Assembly: GCF_041734735.1 (NCBI RefSeq)
Contig: NC_134879.1
Coordinates: forward strand, 7,602,810-7,666,809
Reading direction: 5' to 3'
Length of the DNA stretch: 64,000 nt
Origin: Babylonia areolata
Lineage: Eukaryota > Mollusca > Gastropoda > Neogastropoda > Buccinidae
Part shown: positions 33,481-45,936 of the stretch, piece by piece
Numbering within the stretch: the stretch's first letter is position 1
Layout: each line of letters starts with the position of its first letter
The notes under the pieces: generated by a model
What the model saw: the letters and a program-made list of their open reading frames with translations, nothing else
Told to the model about the DNA's origin: nothing
Database searches by the model: none
Program-made: the position numbers and the translations under genes

Positions 33481-34729
33481 TCAGTTTGGTTCAAAGAACA
33501 CAAACAGGATCTGAAGATTTAATTCAATGTGTCTGCATTATATTTATAAACACACTTTCTTCTCGATAATGTTTTGCTAGCTGGACTTCGTTGAGTGTGC
33601 CTGAAGTGGGTTTGTATCATATGCAAAAAGGGCATCTGAAATTTTGTCCAGCAAAGACAGTGGTTCCAGTCAATGAACTTACACAACTTTGCAGGCTGTG
33701 CAAATGATTATGTATGGTAAGAATGATGAGAGATGCTTCTATCTTGTCTGATGATTGGCTTTCAACTCGAAGGTGATGACAAGGACAGTGACAAAACTGA
33801 CCAGCAATATTTGATGTTTTGTCTAGTCAATCTATCCAATCAGACATCAGTTTTGAGCAGGTCACAATGACTGACTGTAAGGGTGCAGTACTTTCACGTA
33901 ATTTGAGAAGAGGGGGAGATGAGACTGAGAGAGTGCAGTGGTGTAAGATGATAGGTCGAAAACCAGAGGGTGTGGGAAAGGGTTGTGGCCTTGACTTCAG
34001 TGAACTTTCACAGTGTTCATCTAGTAGAACTGATAACAGCCAATAATTCTTTTTTTTTTCATGAAACCCATGGTAGACAACAGTGGACAGGAATCTTGTG
34101 TTTTTATATGTTTCATGCTTTTTGTCACAGTTCAGTTGACCAGCTCATTTGTAGAGCAGATAAACAAGATGCACAGCAGACACTTTATCAGTTCAGTTGC
34201 AACCAGGAGGGAGTATTATCAAAGAGCTTCTCCCTCTAAAGGAGAAACTCTTTGGTGTAAAAACAACAACAAAAAACAACCAAAAAAAAACAAAACAAAA
34301 AAAACCCACTTGACTGTTCGGTTTCTGAGAACATGATCGACTTTTTATCTGACAGAACCCTTGTTTGTCATTGTTGGGACAGTTATTCACTTGCGTGTTA
34401 ACAAGTTAACAAGCTTTGTGACTGGTTTCATAAACATATAACCTGTTTTATTTTCTTCTACAGGTATAATCTTACAATAAGCATGCTATTTCCAGTTGTA
34501 TTTTGTTTGTTTTCTTTTCAGATGTCATTTGATGGAGGTGGAAACAGACATTTTTGATGCACAAAAATTATTGACATCACTTTAAAATGCTTGGATAGTT
34601 ATCTACAATCAAAATAAATGGGAAAAATTATCAGATTTGAAATCCATATTCATTTTCCTTCACAAAAACATTTAATTGTTACAAATCTAAAGAGAAAATG
34701 GGGGAGTTGGTAGGGGGCGAAACTTAGAA

Positions 34730-35070
34730 GTTAGATAAGATATGATGTCACCGACAAGGGCTGTTGCAACACAACTGGATGTATTTGACTGCAAAATTTT
34801 AAGAAAAAAATGACATACTCTTTTCATCTATACCATAATTGAAGGCCTGTTTTTAAACTGTTCAGTGTTGATGGAACCAACTCTTGTGCCAAACATGATG
34901 CTTTACTTTTGATCTGGTTGAGAATCAATTCTGAGTGGTTTTGATTAAATCTAGCGGGCTTTGAATTTAAAACAACAAACAAATGCACTTTGATTTATAG
35001 TTTGAATTAAAAACAACAAGAAGCAAGCAAGCAAACAATCAATCAAAAAATGATTAACTCCTGTCCTTGG

Positions 35071-35102
<32 letters not shown>

Positions 35103-35770
35103 GACACACACACACGCACGCACACACGCACAGTCTGTGGTATATGCACATACATAGACACATACAGACGCATGCACGTACACACACACATATGTATGTG
35201 TGGACACAAGCACACAACACCACCCCAATCCCCCAACACCCCACCCCCTACACACACATGATCAATGTTCCTGTCTAGCCACTAGAGCAAGTGGTCACTT
35301 AATTGAACAAAAACTGCAGCATTTGACATTGTGTGTGTGTGTGCTAAAATGACATCAGCCAATGATGTGGGGATACACTTGACAGCAGCAGTTGGTATAT
35401 GTTATTCAGATCCAGGATCTATAGCTAGAGTACCAAAGATTCATCTCCATTACAAGCAAAATATTTTTTGATTTGTACAAGATTTTAGGCATATAGGAAA
35501 CACTGTTCTTTCTTCTGACTATTTATTGCCATTTCAAAAAGGTAATGTTGACCCATGCTGAACAATGAAACATTTGTGATTCCAGCACTGTTATTGGGAT
35601 CTGTAGACTTGGTGGTTATTTTTCCAGCTTCAGGAGGCCTTCTCCCCCCAGACCCTCCAGTGAGATGTCACCTTTCCATCACACAATCAGAGGCTTTTGC
35701 AGCCCCCCACACACAGACCCCTCCCCTGTCTACAGTACACTTATTTGATTCAGTCCCTCTCGCATCCTGA
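34730..35770 (+). repeat. dispersed repeat (homologous to 4860-5260 and 7085-7350)
   Basis: The blocks 34730-34970 and 35400-35770 match 7350-7085 and 5260-4860 in reverse complement. Between them are CA microsatellites (35072-35100) and TG-rich sequence. In the other copy a piggyBac-like element and microsatellites separate the same blocks. The family is unknown. Confidence 0.62.
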
Positions 35771-36540
35771 ACTGTTTTGAACAAGAAGCACAGATCGAGT
35801 TTGAGTGCACTCCCTCCTTATCTTCCAAAACATTCAAGTTGAAAACCTTGGTATCTGAAGAAACACTGACACATGTTTTTTGTGGTATGCTCCTATTTTG
35901 TTCTGATCTGTTGTACTTTCTCCTACACGGTTTGCATAAGGAATTGAAATCATGTAAATGCTGAGATATTGAATGATAACTTTGTTCCATCATCATGGAA
36001 ACAACACCCAAAAATAAAACATGAATGCAGAAATGATATAGAAAGACATGTATTTGTTGCTATAACAACTACTGCTTTCTACTTAACAACAATGACAGAC
36101 AACTACTTGTTACTACATCTTAATTAGACATTTGGTGTCATATACTGTACCATGTCAAACTGATGCAAACTAGGCCTATTGGTTTGCTCTGCTTGGCCAA
36201 ATTTCGCGCGGCTAACAGTGAAAAGACGGGCCCGCCCGCTCTCAGCCAATCAAACGCCTCTAAAAGCTATAAGCGCTGAATCATCCCTTTGGCCAAGGCT
36301 CTCCACGCCATCTTGTCAGGTTTACGCTCTGTCTCGTCTTATGCTTTTTTTGGCTATTAAGCGTATCCTTTTGGCCTTATTTTGTTGCATGCGGCTTGTG
36401 TTTATTGTATTCTTACATTCTGTGTACTCGATTCGACTCGGCACCCTCGATTCGTTCGTTTTTTTCTGCTCTAAGTCGATCCTGTCTTTCCTTTCTCTGT
36501 TGGGGGTCGGATTTTTGCGGGGTGCCTAAGCGCGGGTTCC

Positions 36541-38830
36541 ATGCCTCGTGTGCCATACCACGAAGGCAGGGATCATGTTGCTGGGATTGAGACTCGGCAA
36601 GAGACTCTCCCAGGCCCGGAGCTCATGATTCCTCCCGATACGGACCGCGGCGATGCGTCGTTAGACGCTGATCGCGGAGGCGACTTTCGTACCAGTAAAA
36701 CGGTCATGAAGGGGACCGTGGCGAAAGAGGTACGAGCGTCGCCTCCCGAGGTGTCCCAGCGCGAGGCAGGGAGAGGGGGGAATGGCAAGTCCTCTCCTGG
36801 CTGTGGGGACTCGCAGCTAGGCGCGAACTCCCAAGGGGAGCCCGCGCCCGGCCATTACCCGGGTCCCCACTCGGAGACGGCCCTCACGGGCCCCATTGTT
36901 GTTCCCCCTCCTCCCTTCTCTGTCGACCCCCCTCCCCCACCTCCTTTTGGGGGGGGAGAAAAAGTTGGTTCCGGGGGGGGATCTCTACTTTGCCCACCCC
37001 GGGCCAAGCCACCCCAGTCTCCCCACGGGAGGGGATTCGGGGCGCGTGGCAACCTGCTCTGCAGGTCTTCCTGCTATCCGGCCGGTCTCCCCTGCTGGGG
37101 GAGGCCCGCGCGTGTCAGGCGGTTCCGGGCAGTCAGCCCCCTCGTCTGCGAGCGGGACTGACACCCAAGTCGGACCTGACCTCCCTCCGACTTGGCCAGG
37201 TTTTTTCCCTTCATGGAGGTCAACGCGCCAGTGACCCTTGGGGTTTGGGTCACAGTATGGCTGGTGCCCACGGGTAGTTACCCCCATTCTACCCGTACTG
37301 GGGTGCACCTATGGTGCACGCTGGGTTGCCGGGAGTACCAAGGGCCAGCCCCTTGTCCGCTCCCCACCTGACCCAACCCAGCACATCTCACAGGGTGACA
37401 CACACAGCCCCGACAAGTGGGATCGACTTCTTGTCGGTCAGGTCGAGCTCCTCGACCAATATTGCCACTCTGTCCACAAATCGGGTCTCTGTCAACCCAC
37501 AGGTGACCTCCACGGTCACAACGGCCTTCTTGTCAGGACCGACAGCGGCTGAGGGGCCCTACTCGGCCGGGGGAGCCTGCGGTTCCCACCTGCCCAGCCC
37601 TCGGTCCTACAGTGAGATGAGTGGGTGTTTGTCCCCTCACAGCACCCGTGGGTCCCTCTTGCATCCAGGGACGCCCTCTCAAGAGGTGGCACCCACCATC
37701 CCAAGCATGGTTGGACCTACGGTCCACACGCTCCCCACCCGCTTCAGGTGTCAAGGACATAACAGCGGTGGCCATGGTCCCGGCTCGGGATCGTCCCAGC
37801 TCATCCCGCTGGGCTGACCACAGCTCACAGGACGCCCCAGTGGGTACATCCACTTGGGATGGCACCCAGCAGGGGATGGACTGCGAACAAGAGTGGGAGC
37901 CCCTGTCTTCGGATGAGGACGAACAAGCAGATGAGCACTCTTCGCCCACATCCCAGGGGGGACAGATTGAGCCCGCGCCTCCCTAGGGACCAGCCTGAAC
38001 TAAACTCGGACTTTGCCGAGCTCGAACTGACCCTCCCCAATAGGGTCACGTATGCTGAATCAGTCCCTCAGGCTACTTTGTTACCCTTGACCCTCCTTAC
38101 GCCATGTGACTCTAACTCCAGAACCACAAGGCGACTCAGAGTGCCAGAAATGGTGCAGGAATGGCTTAATAAGCCAACCCGCACTGTCAGGGGTGCTGCT
38201 TCCATCCCTCCTCCAGGCAGGGAGTCCCTCTCTGCCCCGGGCGCCTTTTCCCCGGGAAAGTTCCTTAAAGATTCCTCCAAGGGAGGGGTGTGGTCCTGGT
38301 ACACATCACCTTCCCCACTTCAGCTACCCTGTCCTTTAAAACGTTAGCAGAGTGGGACAAATTGGCCCGCTGCTGCCTCCTCGAGGTTTCCATGGCGTAC
38401 ACCTTCGACACGTTCCTCCACAGGGCCAGTGAGCTGTGGGAACAGTCTCCGGTTAATCAGGACACGGGGTCTCCTTCCTCTGTCCCGCCTGGCCTCTTCA
38501 CCGACCAGAGGTTACACGCTTTTGGCAATAGGGTAGCATCTGGTCTCATGCGGTCCATCCCAGCACAGCAGCACTCCCTCTTCGGCCAGTTCCCGCCCCA
38601 TTTTGTCAGCCACAGGGCAGAGACAAACAGGGAGGTGGCCTCATATTTGGCCCACACCTCTCATGGGCTCCAGGGTTCTATGCCATTGAAGAGACCGGCC
38701 ACCAGGGCCCCTCCATATACCACGCCGCCTAAGTCAAAGCAGCGTGTGCAGAATCAGTGGCAGAGGACTAAACCACCTTATGTCCGTCCAAGCCGACCGG
38801 CCATGCCCAAGGCCAGAAGGCAGCACCCCC
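36541..38830 (+). pseudogene. DIRS copy B: gag-like part (fossil)
   Basis: This region is rich in Pro/Ser/Arg and co-linear with the gag-like part of copy A. It shows no enzymatic motif. A run of Pro codons and G-rich blocks lies at about 36900-36985. It is broken. Confidence 0.6.
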
Positions 38831-38831
38831 A

Positions 38832-40668
38832 ATGACTGGGCCCCGATTCAGCACCGCCAGTCGTTCAGCCCCTCCAAGTAGGAAACTTGTCTCGGCATGC
38901 ACATCAGTGGTGTGCTCTGGGATTCAACGACGGGATTATGTCGGTGCTAGAGTCGGGGTACATGCTGTCTTGGGTGGAGGACCGCCCCCCTCTAAGATCC
39001 ACTCCTCCTCCTTAGGTGCCCAGCTCGACGGAGCAGGAGAGCGTCCTAGAAAAAGAGATATCGCACCCACTCCTCATGGGGCTATATCTCAACTCTCGGA
39101 CCCGGGCCCCGGTTTTTACGGCTGGTTGTTGGTGATTCCAAAGGTCTTGGGAGGGTGGAGACCAGTTTTGGACTTGTCCCCCCTCAACAAATTCCTCCCC
39201 AAAATCAAATTCAAGATGGACGCACAGGCACAGATTCGGGAGACCATCCAACAAGGTGATTGGCCTACCTCTATCGATCTGGAAGATGTTTATTTTCATA
39301 TACTCATCCATTCGGCATCCCATCGGTACCTGAGGTTCGTGTGGAGGGACAAGGGGTTCCAGTTCCCGGCCCTCCCATTTGGTCTACCCCTTGCCCCTTT
39401 CCTGTTTACCAAGGTGGTGCGGGAATTGGTGTCCATCGTCCGCTCGGAATCCTTTTGTCTCTGTGTGTACCTGGACGACTGGCTTATCCTGGCCCAGTCG
39501 CAGGCCCTGTGCCTGAGTCATACGGCCAGACTTCTAGACCTTTGCTCCCAACTGGGCTTCCTCAGGGACCAGCAGAGATGCGATCTGTCCCCAAGTCAGT
39601 CCTTCGACTTCTTAGGGATGAGATTCGACACGCGGTCCATGATAGTCTCTCTGGCGCCAGATCACTGGGACCGTCTGGCAGGTTTCCTCAGCCACTGGCG
39701 CCACTCCTCCCAAGATACAGCGTGGACACTTTCTTCCCTCTTGGGCATGATGGAGTCCATGGCACCTCTCATTCCCCTGGACAGGGTTCTCAAGCGCCCT
39801 CTCCAGAGGGCACTGAGGTTACGCCGGTCCCAGAGCACTCAGCCATGGGATACCCAGTTATGTCTGGGCGAGTGGTTCCTCGAGGTGATATCAGAGTGGT
39901 TAATCACCCCCCTTCGGACACAGGGAGTGCCCATAGCCCCACCTACTCTTCAGGTGGCACTCTTCACAGACGCCTCCTCCCTGGGCTGGGGAGCCCACAT
40001 GGACTCACTCCATGCAGCAGGGACTTGGTCCCCGGAGGAGCGCCTATGCCACATCAATGTTCTGGAACTGGAGACAGTTCGCAGGGCTCTCCTGCACTTC
40101 ATGGGGGAGGCCACTGGCAAGACCATCCGCTTGTTCACGGACAAGACGACGGTCGCATGTTATGTGAACAAATGGGGGGGAGCGCACTCGGCAGACCTCT
40201 CCATGCGGACCGAGGCTCTCCTCCGTTGGTGCCACAGCAAGGGCATTCCACTTTCAGCGAGACACTTAGCGGGAAAAAACCAACATCTTGGCAGATGCTC
40301 TCAGCAGGTCCAAGAGTGTCATATGCACAGAGTGCACCCTGGACAAGGACAGCCTTCAGTGGGTGTGGGAACAGTGGTTTCGGCCGATGGTGGACCTTGT
40401 TCAACAAGAGACTTCCCACTTACGTCTCTTCGGTTGCCGACCCAGAAGCGTGGGCAGTGGATGCTCTCTCTCTAGACTGGAGCAGTCTGATTGCCTCCGC
40501 GTTTCCTCCCTTTCCAATTCTGTCCAAGGTGATACGGAAAGACAGATTGGAACACCCGCAGCTGATCCTCATTGCGCCGAAATGGCCAGCCCAGACCTGG
40601 TTTCCGGACCTTCAGTCCCTGACACATGTTCCCACCCATGGAACTTGAAACCAAATCTCATCTGCTGA
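38832..40668 (+). pseudogene. DIRS copy B: reverse transcriptase / RNase H part (fossil)
   Basis: The longest single reading in the window (547 codons, 38832-40475) contains SIDLEDVYFHILIHSASHRY, the catalytic LCVYLDDWLILAQSQ, and the RNase H-like VALFTDASSLGWGAHMDSLH. These are pol motifs of the DIRS group. The C-terminal part is broken. Confidence 0.87.
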
Positions 40669-40723
40669 GGCAGCCTCGCTCGGGCACTCCTCATTCCAAT
40701 CCTCAACTGCTCCACCAGCACGC

Positions 40724-41871
40724 ATGGCTGCTGTGCGGTCGGAACTGTCAGCATCACCATTGAAGTCCTCGACCCCTCGGTCGGCCTCTGTGTCGGCTGC
40801 GCTGACCCAGGGGTGTGCCTCCTCTCACCTCCTCTCCATAGTCACCAGAGCAAGGAGGCAGGGAACGGAGACTTCGTATGACTTTCGCTGGAAGAAATGG
40901 TTGCGGTGGTGTACAGCTCAGGGCATTCCCCCTACGAACCCTACGAGCATGCAGCTGGCCAACTTTCTGGCTCTCTGCTCCTCGGTTCTCATCCTGTCTG
41001 CTAGTTCTGTGTGAGGGTACAGGTCTGCCATCTGTACCACAATGCAAACAGCTAGGTGGTCCCGCCTTTGAAGCGGATTTCCTGCTCAGAGAGGTGGCTA
41101 GGGGTGCCCCTCGGAAGGAAGCTAGAGACCCCAGAAGAGTGTCCCTCTGGGACTTGTTCCTGGTGCTGGATTTCATTCGAAAACAGCCCTTCCAACCATT
41201 GGGGACTATTCCTTTTGACATCCTCACCCTCAAGACCACTTTCCTTCTGTGGCTGGCCACAGGCAGTCGTAGAAGTGAGCTGCATGGTCTTAGTGGAATG
41301 CCACAAGATCTGGCCTTCCACAGAGATGGTTCCATCACTATTCGTTTCCTTCCAGAGTTTCTGGCTAAGAACCAAGACCCTGAGGTTCCTTCCCCCTCTC
41401 TGAGGGTCAGACCTTTGTCTGATATTCTTGCCCAAGATGATGCGGATAGGCACCTCTGCCCTGTTCGGTGTCTCAAATATTATTGGGATAGGTCTCGCAA
41501 ATAGGCGTTCTTCTCAGAGGCGTCTGCTCATCTCCCTCAATGAGAATTACAAGAAAGACATCGCTGCAGGCACCATTTCCCGCTGGGTTTCCCAAGTCAT
41601 TCGTAGAGCCTACTCTCATGCACACAGGGATATCAGCTGTCTTCATCCCAGAGCACACGAAGTGCTGACCATAGCTACTTCGGCTGCTTTCCAGCACTCA
41701 GTGCCAACGCAGCATGTCTTGGAGGCAGCCTTCTGGCGGTCTGAGAATCCCTTCATCAACTTCTACCTCAGGAATTTCCGTATGACCAGGGCTGACGGTT
41801 CCAAGGGGATTTCCTTTGTCGCGGCTAACACTGCCGTCTCAGTTACAAGGGCTCCCCATACGAACCAGTAG
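40724..41871 (+). pseudogene. DIRS copy B: tyrosine recombinase part (fossil)
   Basis: It shows LLWLATGSRRSELHGLSGMP (first Arg box) and HPRAHEVLTIATSAAFQHS near the C-terminus, followed by the internal complementary region. It is broken. Confidence 0.8.
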
Positions 41872-42564
41872 GCGTTGCCCTCCTCCATTTGCTTTAAATT
41901 CTGCATCAGTTTGACATGGTACAGTATATGACACCAAAAGGAGGAGTTTGTATTATACTCCATGTTTGGTGTTACATATACTTACCATGTCAAACTCGAA
42001 TGCCCGCCCGTCCGTCCCCGCGTCTCTGCCGTGGTTCTCATGGGGCATTTTGGTTCATGGCCACGGAATGATTCAGCGCTTATAGCTTTTAGAGGCGTTT
42101 GATTGGCTGAGAGCGGGCGGGCCCGTCTTTTCACTGTTAGCCGCGCGAAATTTGGTCAAGCAGAGCAAACCAATAGGCCTAGTTTGCATCAGTTTGACAT
42201 GGTAAGTATATGTAACACCAAACATGGAGTATAATACAAACTCCTCCTATTTATCTCCACTTATTTAAGTAACAATGACAAGTGATTTATTGCTACAACT
42301 TACAAGAGCAGCCTTCTTATTCTATTTCATTGAAGCCCCTTACACATCAGTCACACACACTTGAAATAGCTAAAAACAGTACTCTCATACCTTTCTACCA
42401 GATTTTTCCTGCATACACAACATGCTTGAAATAGCCAAAAACAGTACTCACAGACCATACCTTTGTACCAGATCTTTCCTGCTTACACAACATGCTTTTA
42501 AGCTAAAATACTGTAAAATATCTTTGTTCTGCAAATATAATTATTTATATTTGTACTTCTTTTT

Positions 42565-42945
42565 ATCACAACAGATTTCTCTGTGTGAAATTCGGGCTGC
42601 TCTCCCCAAGGAGAGCATGTCGCTACACTGCAGCGCCACCCGTTTTTTTGTATTTTTTCTTGCGTGCAGTTTTATTTGTTTTTCCTATTGAAGTGGATTT
42701 TCTACAGAATTTTGCCAGGATCAACCTGTTTGTTGCCGTGGGTTCTTTTACATGCGCTAAGTGCATGCTGCACATGGGACCTCGGTTTATCGTCTAATCC
42801 GAATGACTAGCGTTCAGACCACCACTCAAGGTCTAGTGGAGGGGGAGAAAATATCGGCGGCTGAGACGTGATTCGAACCAGCATGCTCAGATTCTCTCAC
42901 TTTCTAGGTGGACACGTTACCTCTTGGCCATCACTCCATTATTAT
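42565..42945 (-). mobile_element. tRNA-headed SINE, copy 2
   Basis: This is a second copy of the SINE at 28948-29325, minus strand. B box remnant GGTTCGAATCACG and A box GGCCAAGAGGTAACGTG lie at the right end (about 42875-42935). Central landmarks are GGTTCTTTTACATGCGCTAA, CACATGGGACCTCGGTTTAT and GAAATTCGGGCTGCTCTCCC. The two copies differ by perhaps 10-15% by eye. Confidence 0.87.
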
Positions 42946-43985
42946 AGCAGGTTTAACGCTACTAAACATAGTAAGGCCACACATCCTAACACAGTGTAGT
43001 GGTGTGGGTTAGAAGCGGCACAGGAAGGAAAGGCAGGCCATAAGTAATGTAAATGTCTGGCACAAGCCAACTATTGTAGTGCCAGAGAACAACAGAACAA
43101 AATCATTAGGTTTGGAAGAAGGTAAATCCATGACTGAAGCTGGACTGGCAACACTCTGCACAGATCTCCCAAGTAGGTAGATAAGCACTGATGTGCAGCC
43201 TTCAAAGGTTAAGAAAAATGGGCATATGAAAGCAGACCAGGAGAAAATGCATGAAAAATCAGATATGGCAGCAAGATGGACACAGGCACAATGGAAAGGG
43301 ACAGCCCAATTTTAGTCCACTGGAGTTCAGTTGTGTCCTCGTCAGGGGTGTACATCTGCTTGGACAACAATAGGACAAATGTTCGGACTCATCCAATTTT
43401 AATAGAAGTTTGCCCTCTTCTTAATGAAATGAATGGGACATAGAAAAACCAGTCGGCGCACAAATCTTGCTATGTCAAGTTGTTAATCAGCTATGATAAA
43501 AATGAACAAAGCATTATCACTCAATATCAGTATGTTTCAGTTAAAACAATCCTGTACTGAGAAGAAGTTTCACTGGATGTAAATGAAGATTAAGAGTCTT
43601 GAAACTGAATAATATGAAAATGAAGCTTTAAAAGTAAGGCATACAAAGTCTTGAAAATGGGGGGGGGGGGGGGGGGGGGGGGAAGATAAGTCTTTCTTAA
43701 TGTTTTCTCACCTCTGGTCATTCTCCCATCTCCTCATCCTCTACTTCTCTGGGTCATTCTATGAAAAACTGATTTGGAAAAAAATCAACTATTTAATAAA
43801 ATGTCTTGTATCATCATCAATTTCTTTTCCTGTTAAAAAGATTAAAACTAGAATAGTAGACAGCTGTCTGTGTTTCCTAAAAACATATAACACTTCAGCG
43901 TGTCTTGAAAGTTGAATGGATGGATTCATAGTTTGAAAACCTACAGAAAATGTTATATTTCATGCTTGATCTTGGCTGAAGGTCA
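42946..43985 (+). other. intronic sequence without recognised feature
   Basis: This is part of FAM98 intron 2. Apart from a 24-bp G run (43659-43682) nothing is recognised. A nearly repeated phrase (GAAATAGC(T/C)AAAAACAGTACTC at 42363 and 42428) lies just left of the neighbouring SINE. Confidence 0.5.
43659..43682. repeat. poly(G), 24 bp
   Basis: Uninterrupted G run, with quadruplex-forming potential on the FAM98 coding strand. Confidence 0.97.
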
Positions 43986-43989
43986 TGAA

Positions 43990-45936
43990 AACCTTTGTGA
44001 CATTTGTACAATTATAAATTTGCCATGAACTGTTTCTGAGTGTGTCTGAGCGCTTGTCCGAAATCCTGTGAGCTTGACCCTGTCCCATCTTCTTTGTTGG
44101 TTGAATGTATTGATGTTCTACTGCCACATATTACTCATGTCATCAATTCTTCCTTACTGTCTGGTTGTTTCCCAGAAAGCTTCAAATCTGCTGTTGTACG
44201 TCCACTCATCAAGAAACCATCTTTGGATCATAATTGTTTGAAAAATTATCGACCTGTCTCTAATCTGTCATTTTTATCAAAACTGCTAGAAAAGATCATA
44301 TTGTCTCAGCTCTTAGCTCATCTGGAACAAAATGGTTTACTTAATTCCCACCAGTCAGCTTATAGACGTGGTCATAGTTGCGAAACAGCCCTTCTTAGAA
44401 TAGTGAATGATTTGCTTTCAGGATTTGATGAGGATAAGATATCTGTTCTCGCTCTCTTAGATTTGTCAGCAGCTTTTGACACTATCGACCACTCTATCCT
44501 CTTGAACAGACTTAAAACTTCCTTTGGTATTCGTGACACTGCACTAGCATGGATCACGTCTTACCTGTCAGATCGTACACAGAAAGTATGTGTAAATGGT
44601 AGATACTCAGAGTATCTGCCTTGAAATATGGTGTCCCACAGGGGTCCGTCCTAGGTCCTGTTCTTTTCGTGCTGTATGCGGCTCCTGTGTTGGATGTCAT
44701 CAGTCATCATGCGATGTCGCATGAGAGCTTTGCTGATGACACACAACTTTATCAGTCGGCTTCCATAGCTGAATTTGATGCACTGGTGACTCAAACACAG
44801 GAGTGCATTGCAGGCCTAAAGGACTGGATGACTCTCAACAAGCTGCAATTAAATGATGATAAGACTGAATTGATGATAACCTGTCCAAAGAAGTTTCGTC
44901 AACATCCTTCCTTTCCTGACTCTGTTCTGATCAATAGCACACCTGTTTCACTTTCTCCCTCTGTTCGCAGTCTTGGTGTAATCCTAGACCAGTCTCTTTC
45001 CTTCCAACAGCACATTTCGAATATCTGTAAAGTTGCCTATTTGGAACTGCGTAGAATCAGCTCTATCCGCCACTATCTCTCAACCGATGCAACCAAGACA
45101 CTTGTATGCTCTCTGGTTCTCTCAAGATTAGATTACTGCAACTCTCTTTTGGCCAGCCTTCCCAAATATCTGTTAGACAGACTCCAACGAATTCAGAATA
45201 ATGCTGCCAGACTCATTTGCAGAGCTTCTAAATTTGACCATGTTTCTCCTCTCCTTCGGTCTCTCCACTGGTTGCCTGTTTCTGATTGAATAGACTATAA
45301 GCTATCCACTCTGACCTTTTCTGCAATCAACGGATCTGGCCCCAAGTATCTTTCTAAACTCATCCATATCTATACCCCGTCTCGCCAGCCCCGTTCTTCC
45401 TCTGATACTCGACTTCTCAGGATACCTCACGTTAGAAGTAAGACCTATGGATACAGATCGTTTTCTTTTCAATCGCCAAAGACGTGGAACAAGCTCCCTG
45501 ATAACCTCCGTCATTCTGATTCCCTCGCATCTTTTAAATCTTGTCTCAAAACTCACCTTTTCCCTCAGCAATAAGTTCAATTGTGGCAGGTCCACTTCCT
45601 TTGCGTTAGCTGTGCTTGACTATGTGTGTATACATATGTATGTGTACATAACTACATGCATATATATGAATGTGTATTGTGTGTGCGTGTGTTTATGTAA
45701 GTTTGTGCCTGCCTATGTGTGCGTATGTGTTAGGGTAGCTGTTAGATACACATGTATGTTAAAATGTATGTATGCAGCGTGTGTGTGTGTGGTGTGTGTG
45801 TGTGTGTGTGTGTAGTCACATTTTGGTGTGTGTATGTAACATAGATATGTATTATGTTAACAAAAGCGTTTTTGTAAAGCACCTAGAGCAGATTTCTGGA
45901 TAGTGTGCTATATAAGTATCCATTATTATTATTATT
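43990..45936 (+). mobile_element. L2/CR1-like LINE, 5' truncated
   Basis: This plus-strand non-LTR element has lost its endonuclease. RT motifs in order are SCELDPVPSSLLVECIDVLL, LKNYRPVSNLSFLSKLLEKI, LDLSAAFDTIDHSILLNRL, YGVPQGSVLGPVLFVLY and FADDTQLY (about 44735, the catalytic palm). A C-terminal domain continues to about 45290 and, in another frame, to 45570. One frameshift lies at about 44622 and a stop at 45287-45289. The 3' end reads AAAGCACCTAGAGCAG...GTGCTATATAAGTATCC and closes with (ATT)n at 45923-45936, the usual L2-type tail. Confidence 0.88.
45650..45815. repeat. TG-rich sequence and (GT)n in LINE 3' UTR
   Basis: TG/ATG-rich sequence with GT runs at 45779-45812 lies inside the 3' UTR of the L2/CR1-like LINE. 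Confidence 0.9.

Larger units (their letters stand above)
31719..34720. mobile_element. decayed piggyBac-like copy, inverse of 5667-7081, with nested repeats
   Basis: TTAACCTGTTCACTGCC at 31719 matches the right end of the 5667-7081 element in reverse. Further blocks match in the expected order: 33700-34060 with reverse 6720-6400, 34430-34600 with reverse 6050-5880 (shared ATGCTATTTC, GCACAAAAAT), and 34640-34690 with reverse 5830-5780 (TTTTCCTTCACAAAAA). The gap 31930-33500 is filled by a dispersed repeat and a tRNA-like foldback-family unit. The second end is not preserved. Confidence 0.6.
36132..42247 (+). mobile_element. DIRS-like retrotransposon copy B (near full length, broken)
   Basis: This is the same family as copy A, on the plus strand, about 6.1 kb. 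The 5' inverted terminal repeat is 36132-36295 and the 3' one is 42066-42247, with about 30 extra terminal bases. The internal complementary region at 41908-41997 joins the mirror images of both ends. Parts are gag-like, RT/RNase H and tyrosine recombinase. It is a fossil with roughly half a dozen breaks but structurally complete. It lies in FAM98 intron 2, in the sense of the gene. No target duplication is expected for this mode of insertion and none is obvious. Confidence 0.9.

Noticed and set aside
14149-42247. One large inverted duplication of the whole locus
   Set aside because: The two DIRS copies are mirror-placed around about 28.2 kb, but the other shared repeats (4860-7350 against 34730-35770) mirror around about 20 kb, and the sequence between shows no symmetry. 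Independent insertions explain the data better.
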